The notes under the pieces: generated by a model | Databases searched by the model: none | Told to the model about the DNA's origin: nothing | What the model saw: only the letters and a program-made list of their open reading frames with translations | IMG/VR virus record: IMGVR_UViG_3300044832_000098 | Location: 1 to 46,864 of that record | DNA from: a virus | DNA length: 46,864 nucleotides | Strand: one strand, 5' to 3' | Shown here: positions 31,475 through 38,869 of the stretch, piece after piece | How the letters are laid out: every line of letters starts with the position of its first letter | Numbering within the stretch: position 1 is the stretch's first letter | Program-made: the position numbers and the translations under genes

Positions 31475-33105
31475 TATTGAAACTGAATAAGTGTCGGGCG
31501 AATGGCTGGGGGAATAGCAGTAGCTCCAGGGATGTACTTCTTCGTCCCGTGGGTTCCGGCAATTAGTTCCTTACGATATGCATTCGCCATCGCCTGTACA
31601 TTGTTCGCATCCGGCTTGCCGTAGTGCGCTTTAGCGACAGCCAGCGTATGAAGAAACAGCAGCGTCGCATCGATCGTAGAAGAATCGGTATCAGCTACCA
31701 ATGCTCGAAGACCAAAATGCGCTTTCATCCACAACCAATAAGTCTGATCCGGCGCCGGATACAACTCGATGCACTGGCGAATCTCATATCTTGCCGGTCG
31801 CCAAGGTTTGTCGATCATCGTGTAGAGCTGCGGCTGGATGCCCTCAACCAGCGGGTACCAGACATTACGACTGTCCTGAATACCCGCCCATTCGATCGTC
31901 TTTAACGGGTCCATCTGATAGTTGCACAGCACGTCTTCGTCGTTGTCTTTTAGCGAGTAGAAACGTTGGCCCGGATTGACTTTCCAACGAAACATGCGAC
32001 GCGTGTGTAACTGGTTGTAGCGCCGATACAAATACTTCTGCCCGCGAGACAGCCATGAATTGACGAGTGCCGCCATACCCGGCGGTGGGCTCGCCGCTTG
32101 AGTGGCGAAGCCTAACTCCGTCAGGATATCCGTGCGTAACTGCAATAGCGTTTCAGTCGGCACCACCTCATCGACACACTCGCAGTTGTAGCTAATCGGG
32201 TTGAAGGGATTTGGGTAATCCCAGGCGAGATGTTCATTGGCGTTTCGCGTGATGGCGACCGCTACCTGCCAAGGTTTTGCACTGGCGCTCGAAACACCGC
32301 CCGTCGTGAACACTTTGACGACCAACGCGGTCGTCAAGGTACTCAACGTCGCCAGAACTTGGTGACTTAACAGGCTGTGCCCCTGCAAGGAAGGACCTAT
32401 CTGAACTTGGGTAAAGTTGGTCCCGTCAGTGGAGAACGCAATGAATACACTCGAGCCATCGGTAGCCGCTTGGGTGATAGACGTTTGAAGTGCCATGATG
32501 CCGTCAGTTCTAAACGCCGAATCCCCTATGAAGGTAATCGGGTCCGGGGTTGGGGCAAAAGCGTCTGGGGTAAACCAATAACGGCCATCTCCGTTACGCG
32601 GGAAATTGACGGTTTGCGGAACGTTCTGAAAACTAAGAGGTGGGATGTTGCCGCTAGCATCTTCCCATGCGCCTGGATTAGGGATGTCGCCTTGTCCGCC
32701 GGGTGATGGCACAGGGGATGAAAAATCAAGTGCGACAACAGCATCGTACGTGGTGCCTAACCCATTAAAAAATGCAACCGTTAATGCACCTATCAACCCC
32801 GTTACGGGCACTACACCACTGCCTATCGTTGTGCCCAACGAAATAGGACTACCGCCATTTATAACCAATTGCAGTAGCTTTCCTGTTTCTGGCGGTACCG
32901 TTACCTCCCAATTAACATCTACGGCGGAAGGCAATACAGGGCTGCTACCAATATAGATGATGTCAGCATTAGCGCTCATAGATCCGCCGGGCGGCGCTAT
33001 CCACCAATACCTACCGTCTGCTACCACTGCGTTGTACTGATGCGGGGGACTATGATGCGTTGGAAAATCGTTATCGCGCCAGTTGCCTGGATCATTCACT
33101 GCCAT
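31474..33105 (-). CDS. Head-to-tail adaptor (P22 gp4-like) with duplicated N-terminal domain
   Basis: 543 residues. The C-terminal half (about 310-543) is a helical adaptor: ETLLQLRTDILTELGF, ALVNSWLSRGQKYLYRRYNQLHTRRMFRWKV, YEIRQCIELYPAPDQTYWLW and a Lys/Asn-rich C-terminal helix (AKAHYGKPDANNVQAMANAY), as in P22 gp4/T7 gp11-type proteins. The N-terminal 300 residues are two related beta domains beginning NDPGNWRDNDFP (4) and NPGAWEDASGNIP (143), each with DGRYW near 30 and 173 and an ITFIGDS/IIYIGSS strand. Typical adaptors lack this extension. It should dock on the portal ring. Confidence 0.75.
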   Translation of the reverse strand: MAVNDPGNWRDNDFPTHHSPPHQYNAVVADGRYWWIAPPGGSMSANADIIYIGSSPVLPSAVDVNWEVTVPPETGKLLQLVINGGSPISLGTTIGSGVVPVTGLIGALTVAFFNGLGTTYDAVVALDFSSPVPSPGGQGDIPNPGAWEDASGNIPPLSFQNVPQTVNFPRNGDGRYWFTPDAFAPTPDPITFIGDSAFRTDGIMALQTSITQAATDGSSVFIAFSTDGTNFTQVQIGPSLQGHSLLSHQVLATLSTLTTALVVKVFTTGGVSSASAKPWQVAVAITRNANEHLAWDYPNPFNPISYNCECVDEVVPTETLLQLRTDILTELGFATQAASPPPGMAALVNSWLSRGQKYLYRRYNQLHTRRMFRWKVNPGQRFYSLKDNDEDVLCNYQMDPLKTIEWAGIQDSRNVWYPLVEGIQPQLYTMIDKPWRPARYEIRQCIELYPAPDQTYWLWMKAHFGLRALVADTDSSTIDATLLFLHTLAVAKAHYGKPDANNVQAMANAYRKELIAGTHGTKKYIPGATAIPPAIRPTLIQFQ

Positions 33106-33632
33106 AGCTTAGACTCCGCTTGCTGATGCAAACCCCGTAGCTTCATCCCTCCACTCAGACGAATACGGCGCACATAAAGCCATTGCTGTAAATCTATCGT
33201 GCCAAGGGGCAGGCGTTTCAGTAGCGCCACGTTAGGTGTCGCCCGAAAAGGCGTTAGATCCTGTTGCTTCACCCACAACGTTTTATATATCGTTAAGTGA
33301 TGCCTGACCGTACAAGGTTTGAAATTACCATTGGCGTAAAGCTCTATCTCCCTGGCGCATACCGCAGGCGGCGAAAGAAAAAGGCTCGCCGCGATTGCTG
33401 TGAAAGCATGCGGTAGCAGGTAGTCATCATCATCTACCCAACAAACGTAAGTGCTTGAGGTAAGCGCAAGCCCGTTGATCATAGCCTGACCGATATGCCC
33501 TGGGACTCCGGGAACTACTATGACGTTGACAGGAAATGGCGCAAGAGTTTTGGCCGCATTAACAGAGGCGAGGCACGCATCGACAAATAACCCTGGGGTA
33601 TCGACGGACTTTATAATTATCACGTCCAACAC
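33096..33632 (-). CDS. Glycosyltransferase-like protein (GT-A fold), small
   Basis: I choose GTG 33632: GGAGG lies eight bases upstream and the product then starts MLDVIIIKSVDTPG, a normal first beta-strand. Longer frames run back through a terminator hairpin. The 178-residue protein has PFPVNVIVVPGVPGHIGQAM (nucleotide-sugar pocket) and CWVDDDDYLLPHAF (D67-D70, the DxD-type metal site). It is shorter than most family 2 enzymes and lacks a clear acceptor domain. Third glycosyltransferase in the structural operon. Confidence 0.7.
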   Translation of the reverse strand: MLDVIIIKSVDTPGLFVDACLASVNAAKTLAPFPVNVIVVPGVPGHIGQAMINGLALTSSTYVCWVDDDDYLLPHAFTAIAASLFLSPPAVCAREIELYANGNFKPCTVRHHLTIYKTLWVKQQDLTPFRATPNVALLKRLPLGTIDLQQWLYVRRIRLSGGMKLRGLHQQAESKLWQ

Positions 33633-33647
33633 GTCATTATCCTCCAT

Positions 33648-33676
33648 AAAAAGCGGGCCGGGAAGTCCCGGCCCGC
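33648..33676 (-). terminator. Intrinsic terminator after the head genes
   Basis: On the minus strand an 11-base-pair perfect stem (GCGGGCCGGGA/TCCCGGCCCGC, 33653-33676) is followed by TTTTT. It sits between the head accessory gene ending at 33715 and the glycosyltransferase gene. It should reduce transcription of the tail genes relative to the capsid genes. Confidence 0.85.
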
Positions 33677-33714
33677 AACACTTACCGTCGCCGTTCGCGA
33701 CAGAAGTCCCCACA

Positions 33715-34083
33715 TCAAACTAGCAGCGAATCGCTCGCGTGCGGCCGGCGGCGAACACGAGTGCTTGGAACTTGCGCCTCGTCGTCTTCCTCCTTTGCAG
33801 CTTCGATCGCTTTTGCCAGCGCGCGGACCCCAGTGCGGGCAACCCCGTACACCGTGACCGCATGGGGAATGTCGGTTTTGACATCGGCCCCGTAGGCTTT
33901 CATCAATCGCACCATCTCTTGCGCGGGGTCAGGATAGTCCTGGTCCGCCTGTACAAATTCGTCCGTCCGGGTCACGTTTCCTTCATCGAAGAGATATTCC
34001 AAAATTGGAATCTCCCACGGAGCCAAAGTCTTATTATGGACCGTGTTGTTGTCCCGTTTGACCATCACTCTTTCATGTCGCAT
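33715..34083 (-). CDS. Small head-region protein
   Basis: 122 residues, AAGGAAA before the ATG. Acidic/basic mixed, with HNKTLAPWEIPILEYLFDEGNV and DQDYPDPAQEMVRLMKAYGAD in the first half, and a basic C-terminus (RVRRRPHASDSLLV). It follows the capsid accessory gene, just before the terminator. It may be a head-completion or capsid accessory protein; no family is recognised. Confidence 0.6.
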   Translation of the reverse strand: MRHERVMVKRDNNTVHNKTLAPWEIPILEYLFDEGNVTRTDEFVQADQDYPDPAQEMVRLMKAYGADVKTDIPHAVTVYGVARTGVRALAKAIEAAKEEDDEAQVPSTRVRRRPHASDSLLV

Positions 34084-34094
34084 GTAGGTTTCCT

Positions 34095-34703
34095 TTAGTT
34101 TTGCATCAGCACCAGATTACCCGGACCTGCGGAGGTTGTCAGCAACCAGTCCTGACTCAACGTCACGAGCGCGGCCGATAGCGTGGGGATACCACCGGGT
34201 ACGAGCTGTACCGCGGCGCCGGGTCCGGTCGGATTGCCGTAGGAGCCGGTCACATTCAGATCCGGCGCCCCTTGCAGGAAAACCGTTGCCGTAGTCAAGT
34301 TCAAGGCCATCACAGTGTTGTTGGGTTTGAACGGCAATAATCCGCCATCCACCTGTTTGGTCATCAAATGGACTGTCAACGGAGCGCCTGCTACCGCAGC
34401 TTGCCTGGTCGGCTGTCCGGTGCCGTTCTTTGCCGTGGACAGCGAGAAGGTGCCGGCCGCGGTCGTGATGTTCACCGCGTAGTAGGTGGTACCCACCACA
34501 AATCCGGTATCCAAGGTCGCGGTACTCAAAACACCGACCGATAACTGAACACCATCGTTCAGCAGCGGCGTGTATCCCGGCACCGTGAAGACACCCGGTG
34601 CTGCCGAGGTCATGAGCGCATCGGAGAGCGGATCGCCGAACGGTACCTCCGCGATATCGTAAGGCAGGTAGATCGGCAATTTGGCGATATTGAGAAGTTG
34701 CAT
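34095..34703 (-). CDS. Capsid accessory / head decoration-like protein
   Basis: 202 residues with GAGGAAA upstream. Beta-rich: GYTPLLNDGVQLSVG, DTGFVVGTTYYAVNITTAAGTFSLSTAKNG (a phrase found in several phage beta-sandwich proteins), then GAPDLNVTGSYGNP and a C-terminal strand. Immediate position after the major capsid protein suggests a decoration or head fibre component. Confidence 0.6.
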   Translation of the reverse strand: MQLLNIAKLPIYLPYDIAEVPFGDPLSDALMTSAAPGVFTVPGYTPLLNDGVQLSVGVLSTATLDTGFVVGTTYYAVNITTAAGTFSLSTAKNGTGQPTRQAAVAGAPLTVHLMTKQVDGGLLPFKPNNTVMALNLTTATVFLQGAPDLNVTGSYGNPTGPGAAVQLVPGGIPTLSAALVTLSQDWLLTTSAGPGNLVLMQN

Positions 34704-34784
34704 GATGTTTCCTCTAAAATTCTATTTCGGCGGAAAGACTCACATATAAGGTACCGCTACTCGGAAGGTTTAACTTATAGCCCA

Positions 34785-35858
34785 TTACAGAATACTCAAA
34801 ACTGCGTGAGCGTTTCTTTTGCCGGTGGTGAGTGCCGCCTTTGCCGTGAGCGCGAAGTAATGGACGTAACGATCATAGACGCGCGGGGGCGTGCGGTTGA
34901 TCATCCAGTGCCCCTGGATCGGGCGCAGCTTCAAGAACTTGGTGTTCAGGAAGTAGCAGCGCTTCTCCCAGGGAATCGTCGGCGCGTACAGCGAGTCGAG
35001 CACCGTCATTACCGGGTCCCAAATAAGCTCGATGTTCTTGAAATACAACCCGGTGCGGATACCTTCACCCACTGACGTGTCCAGTTCAGTCGGCTTCGCC
35101 CGATCACCCTGCATCATGACCGTGCGGTTGATGGTCAGCTTCGCATCGTTACGATACGCATCCAAGAATATCTCGCCCACCATGATGAAGTTAGGAGCGT
35201 AGCCGCCGTAGCGGGTGCAATCGCGCCATGCGATTTCCATCTGTTGGGTCAAGGTGCCGGCCGTGGCCGGGTTGATGCCGGTAATCGCCGTGTTCTGCCA
35301 CCACGTATATACCGACTGATCGAGTCCACCAACAACCAAAGCCGTCGTGGGCGTGGTGCTTACCAGAAGGTCAAGGCCGGGGATGTTGGTTGCCGACTGC
35401 GTGCCGTCCAAATGCAGCATGTAGTCGAAGTTTTCTTGAAAGCCCAGCTTCAGCGTCTCGGTGTTTTCTTGAAGCAAGTTCGTAAGTTGGATCTTCTCGG
35501 CTTCAGACGGAACGCTCGATTTGTCGTCCGTCATCACAATCCCGTTTTGTGCCAGTTCGTCTTCATTCAGTCCGAACCCGTCATGGAAGCTACCCCATGT
35601 GTACTTCGCCTGTTGCAGGGTGCGCTTGCGGTTGTAGGTGACCTGGGTGTCACCGAAATAGGACTGGAAATTTGAATCGTTACTGTAACGCAACTGCTCA
35701 ACGACGTATTGAAGAGCGCCAACGTAAGGCTTTTTTTCTTCCATGAGTTTTTTGATCCATGGGCGCGCAACATTGACCTGATCGATCGGATCGTTCTTCA
35801 GGTAAAAGTCGATCGCGGCTTTAGCTCCGTACTGGAGCTGTTCTTGACTGAATGGCAT
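34785..35858 (-). CDS. Major capsid protein
   Basis: 357 residues, GGAGA seven bases from the ATG. The product has an N-terminal helix (EQLQYGAKAAIDFYLKNDPI), YNRKRTLQQAKYTWGSFHDGFGLNEDELAQNG (E-loop-like region), the long helix region around LLQENTETLKLGFQENFDYM, and a C-terminal part with LIWDPVMTVLDSLY and WEKRCYFLNTKFLKLRPIQGHWM, as in HK97-fold coat proteins. Order portal, scaffold, cement, capsid agrees. A 160-base leader with possible control elements precedes it. Confidence 0.88.
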   Translation of the reverse strand: MPFSQEQLQYGAKAAIDFYLKNDPIDQVNVARPWIKKLMEEKKPYVGALQYVVEQLRYSNDSNFQSYFGDTQVTYNRKRTLQQAKYTWGSFHDGFGLNEDELAQNGIVMTDDKSSVPSEAEKIQLTNLLQENTETLKLGFQENFDYMLHLDGTQSATNIPGLDLLVSTTPTTALVVGGLDQSVYTWWQNTAITGINPATAGTLTQQMEIAWRDCTRYGGYAPNFIMVGEIFLDAYRNDAKLTINRTVMMQGDRAKPTELDTSVGEGIRTGLYFKNIELIWDPVMTVLDSLYAPTIPWEKRCYFLNTKFLKLRPIQGHWMINRTPPRVYDRYVHYFALTAKAALTTGKRNAHAVLSIL

Positions 35859-36016
35859 TTAGGTTCTCCAAGAAATGGACATGGTTATCACCGTGTCTTC
35901 TTGGGGTGCGAACCCTTATACGCCGCGCGAGACGCGCGCCGGGTGACGATGCCGGTAACAGTCAGAAGGCGTTCCGTCAGAAGGCTACGCCAATAACGGA
36001 TCAAGTGTCAAATTTG
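35859..36016 (-). promoter_or_regulatory. Leader of the major capsid gene
   Basis: This 158-base gap contains, in minus-strand order, a TTGACA (36011-36006) with only a weak TAGCCT-like -10 eighteen bases downstream; two 10-base direct repeats GTCAGAAGGC spaced 15 bases apart (35961-35985 on the plus strand); a 6-base-pair CG stem with a 3-base loop (35924-35938); and the sequence TATAAG just after it. A separate capsid promoter is plausible, not proven. Confidence 0.35.
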
Positions 36017-36868
36017 TCACATCACCATCAACCGTTTGGCATAGCTCTCTGCTTCAGCCCAGGACTGATTAGCCGCTAGCAGCCGGTGCGCGACCTCGAT
36101 CCGCGCATGGATAAAAATCCGAATGCCGTTGACGACCGCCTCCCGCACCCCCGGTTGGGTAAGCTGCTTATTGAATAGGTCCCACGCCAAGTTCTCAAGT
36201 CCAGCCCGATAGGCATCGAAGTCGGTCAGCGCCTGCACGTCGCCCATCTTCACGCGCCTACCGATTGGGTGCTCGGTGATATTGCGATAAAAGGGCGTCT
36301 TCGCAAAATGCACGGGACCCGCCGCGAACGCCGCGGCAAGATCCAAGAAGCACCAATAGGCGCGCAGGCGCGGTAGCAGGATTTTCTCTAGCCCTTCCCG
36401 GCGCCAAATGACGTGCTCTGGCCACACATGCTTTTGAATAACGAAGTTCCATAACACATCGGGCGCGGTGAAGGTTTCATCCTCCGCCACGTAGAAGGCG
36501 TCCCATGTTGGCTTCTGCTCGACTTCGTTGTAGAGCTGACAGGGCGCGTAGTAGGCCACGACTTTAGGGTTGGCCTCTAAAAACGCAATACCCTTCGCTA
36601 CCTCTTCTGGCACCAGATAGTCATCGTCACCTAAAAAAGTGCAGTATTTAGTGCTGCTGGCGAGCAGCGCCACGCGCATGTTGGGGAAGGCGCCGATATT
36701 GGTAGCCTGGCGGATATAACGGCACTTGAACTGAATCGTTCGTGTGTCATCCGTCGAGGCGTTATCAGAAACTATTATTTGTGCATCGGGAAAATCTTTT
36801 TGTGTTCGTTCTAGCGTCCACTTCAAAAAGTCGAAGCGGTTGTATGTAGGAATACAGATGCTTAACAT
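36017..36868 (-). CDS. Family 2 glycosyltransferase
   Basis: Start ATG 36868 (four codons before the end of the upstream frame) gives 283 residues beginning MLSICIPTYNRFDFLKWTLE, the classic GT2 opening. VSDNASTDDT (33-42) binds the nucleotide sugar and FLGDDDYLVPEE carries the metal-binding D81-D83. YEP-like acceptor elements are replaced by RRVKMGDVQAL and a helical C-terminus. It should transfer a sugar to an acceptor that may be a virion protein or a cell-surface glycan. It lies between the other head glycosyltransferase and the capsid gene, so co-expression with capsid is expected. Confidence 0.85.
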   Translation of the reverse strand: MLSICIPTYNRFDFLKWTLERTQKDFPDAQIIVSDNASTDDTRTIQFKCRYIRQATNIGAFPNMRVALLASSTKYCTFLGDDDYLVPEEVAKGIAFLEANPKVVAYYAPCQLYNEVEQKPTWDAFYVAEDETFTAPDVLWNFVIQKHVWPEHVIWRREGLEKILLPRLRAYWCFLDLAAAFAAGPVHFAKTPFYRNITEHPIGRRVKMGDVQALTDFDAYRAGLENLAWDLFNKQLTQPGVREAVVNGIRIFIHARIEVAHRLLAANQSWAEAESYAKRLMVM

Positions 36869-37473
36869 CCAAATTTTCTCCCGTCGTGATCCAAGCGTAT
36901 GCCGCAATCCATCCAGGGTTGTACCCCCGCAGCACATGCGAGGTCGGAGAAGGAATAATCTTCCGACATCAACAGGTCGTTGAAAATACGTCCATTGTAA
37001 AACTGATGGAATTTCCCTTGGTGGTACGTCGGCACCAGTTTTTTCTCGACAATGACCTCAAACACTTCGCGCGTCACTTTCAAGAATCCGCCAGGCAGAA
37101 AACGCATGCGCAACATGCCCTGCTCCGGAATCTCTTTGAGCGGTACCGGCTGACCGGTATCGTCTCGGCAGTGCGGCATGGGCGGCTGCGCTTTGTCGGT
37201 ATATAGCCCGCTCACCATCGGCTCGGTGCTGCTAAGCAGCGCGGCGAAATTCTCACGCGTAAAACCAATATCGCTATCGATCCACACCAAGGTGTTGAAC
37301 TGGGGGTTTTGCAAAAACGAGTTGGCCAGTGTGTTACGGGCGTGATGAATATCCGACTGGCCTGATAGCGGTACCCAGCCGCCATATAGTCCGCTAATCA
37401 TCATGAGCCCAACACAGTAATGAACATCGCTACCTCGCATTGGGGTAGCAATCATCACTTCCTTATAGTTCAC
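36862..37473 (-). CDS. Glycosyltransferase-like protein (GT-A fold)
   Basis: 203 residues from GTG 37473 overlapping the previous stop. MNYKEVMIATPMRGSDVHY begins a Rossmann-like half; TLVWIDSDIGFTRENFAALL (D66-x-D68) is the DxD-type site; LPGGFLKVTREVFEVI and MSEDYSFSDLACAAG (a conserved SEDxxF acceptor motif) follow. Such short GT-A proteins occur in phage genomes near structural genes. Overlaps the next glycosyltransferase, so both are made together. Confidence 0.8.
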   Translation of the reverse strand: MNYKEVMIATPMRGSDVHYCVGLMMISGLYGGWVPLSGQSDIHHARNTLANSFLQNPQFNTLVWIDSDIGFTRENFAALLSSTEPMVSGLYTDKAQPPMPHCRDDTGQPVPLKEIPEQGMLRMRFLPGGFLKVTREVFEVIVEKKLVPTYHQGKFHQFYNGRIFNDLLMSEDYSFSDLACAAGVQPWMDCGIRLDHDGRKFGC

Positions 37474-37805
37474 GCCTCGTCGCCATCTTGCTCTTCCGAG
37501 CCGCCTTCCTTCGGACCCACGACCGCTTTATCGAGAGCGTGCTTCATGCCCTTATTCATTTTGCTTTCGTCCCCGTCCGGCTTTAATTCCTTCTTGCCGG
37601 GACCAACTTTCATGTCATGCAGCTCCACGTGCATGTGACGACCCTGTTCGCCTTCGCCGACCCCTTTGACGTGTGCGGTGGCGCGAATTTTCAGCTTCGC
37701 TCCCACTCTGTGCATTTTGCCTTTGTGTAGCCCTAACTGCGTCAACGTCTCGTGATCAAGATGCAGCGATGGCATAATCGATGCCGTTGATTCATTTTTC
37801 GCCAT
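37470..37805 (-). CDS. Putative capsid cement or assembly protein
   Basis: AAGGAG before ATG 37805; the frame further upstream runs through the scaffold gene. The 111-residue product is charged and beta-rich in the centre (MHRVGAKLKIRATAHVKGVGEGEQGRHMHVELHDMKVG), with an acidic C-terminal tail (GGSEEQDGDEA). Located between scaffold and capsid, the typical site for capsid-stabilising proteins. No exact family. Confidence 0.6.
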   Translation of the reverse strand: MAKNESTASIMPSLHLDHETLTQLGLHKGKMHRVGAKLKIRATAHVKGVGEGEQGRHMHVELHDMKVGPGKKELKPDGDESKMNKGMKHALDKAVVGPKEGGSEEQDGDEA

Positions 37806-37816
37806 GACAAAACTCC

Positions 37817-38866
37817 TTACCGTTTGATGCTCGCTAGTGCGCCGTTCATCGCTTCCATCGCGCTCGTCGCCTGGCGTACCTGTCCGCCGGCCGGATTCTT
37901 TCCACCCCGTAGCGGTTGCTGTCCAGGTTTGCTCACCACGCCACGTGGCTGCACGCGCACCCTGGCATACGCATCCTTGTAGGCTTGCGCCCATTGGGAT
38001 TTCGGGATGGTCTTAAATAGCGGTTGTAAGATCGGCACGATCATCTTGCGCTTCGCATCGTAGAGCGGATCTTTATTGCGCTGTTCAGCATCGAACGCAT
38101 TCAAATCCTCTTTGGCCTGCTCGTGTTCGGCTTGCGCTTGCGCTTGGGTCTGCTGCTGCTGGCGCTGGCCGGTTTCAATCTGCCCTTTAAACGCCGCTGC
38201 GTCGCGATAGCGCGCAGTCTCGCGAGCGAGTTCCGGGGTGATCTGTTTGTTGGCGAGAGCTGCCTTTAAATCCAGATGCGCCGCCAAGGGGTCCGCTGCG
38301 GCGCGATCGATGCCGAGTAGCGTTGCCATGCGATCGGCTACTTCGTTCACCAAGTTGTAGGCGGCTTTCCGGTCCTCAACTTTCGGGGAGTTGAATAGCG
38401 ATAACCACGATATTGCTTCTCCGTACTGCTCCGGAGTCGAGCCGCTGGCTTTGATCCCGTTGATGATCGTGTCGAAATCGGTGCGTACTTGCACCACTTC
38501 AGCGTCTTTTTCTTTGGCAATTTTCACCAAAGCGCGCATGCGATCGGAAGTCTCCTGCTTTAAATCCTTCGGGATCGGATCGTTTACAGGATCAGGCTTT
38601 TTAACTTCCGGCTTTTTGAACGTGCCGTCCGCATTGCGCTCGCCTTTGGCAACTTGGGCTGCTTTTTCTTCAGCAGTCGGTTCGCCTTCGCCTTCTTCAT
38701 CGCTTTCCTCTTCGCTTTCTTCGTCACCCTCTTCGTCAGCGTCGCCCTCTTCGCCTTTGGGTTCGGGTTCTTCCGTCTCTGCTGCCTCTTCGTCTTCAAC
38801 GGCTTCGGTTACGCCAAGCGCTTCGTTGATGGCATCAAGCGCGGTGCCTTCTGTTTCGTTTTCCAT
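37817..38866 (-). CDS. Scaffolding protein
   Basis: 349 residues. The first 70 residues are extremely acidic (EEGDADEEGDEESEEESDEE), the remainder is helical and Gln/Ala-rich (RDAAAFKGQIETGQRQQQQT), with a basic C-terminus (QPRGVVSKPGQQPLRGG). It follows the portal gene and precedes the cement and capsid genes. Scaffolds drive assembly of the procapsid and leave before DNA fills it. Confidence 0.8.
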   Translation of the reverse strand: MENETEGTALDAINEALGVTEAVEDEEAAETEEPEPKGEEGDADEEGDEESEEESDEEGEGEPTAEEKAAQVAKGERNADGTFKKPEVKKPDPVNDPIPKDLKQETSDRMRALVKIAKEKDAEVVQVRTDFDTIINGIKASGSTPEQYGEAISWLSLFNSPKVEDRKAAYNLVNEVADRMATLLGIDRAAADPLAAHLDLKAALANKQITPELARETARYRDAAAFKGQIETGQRQQQQTQAQAQAEHEQAKEDLNAFDAEQRNKDPLYDAKRKMIVPILQPLFKTIPKSQWAQAYKDAYARVRVQPRGVVSKPGQQPLRGGKNPAGGQVRQATSAMEAMNGALASIKR

Positions 38867-38869
38867 TTT

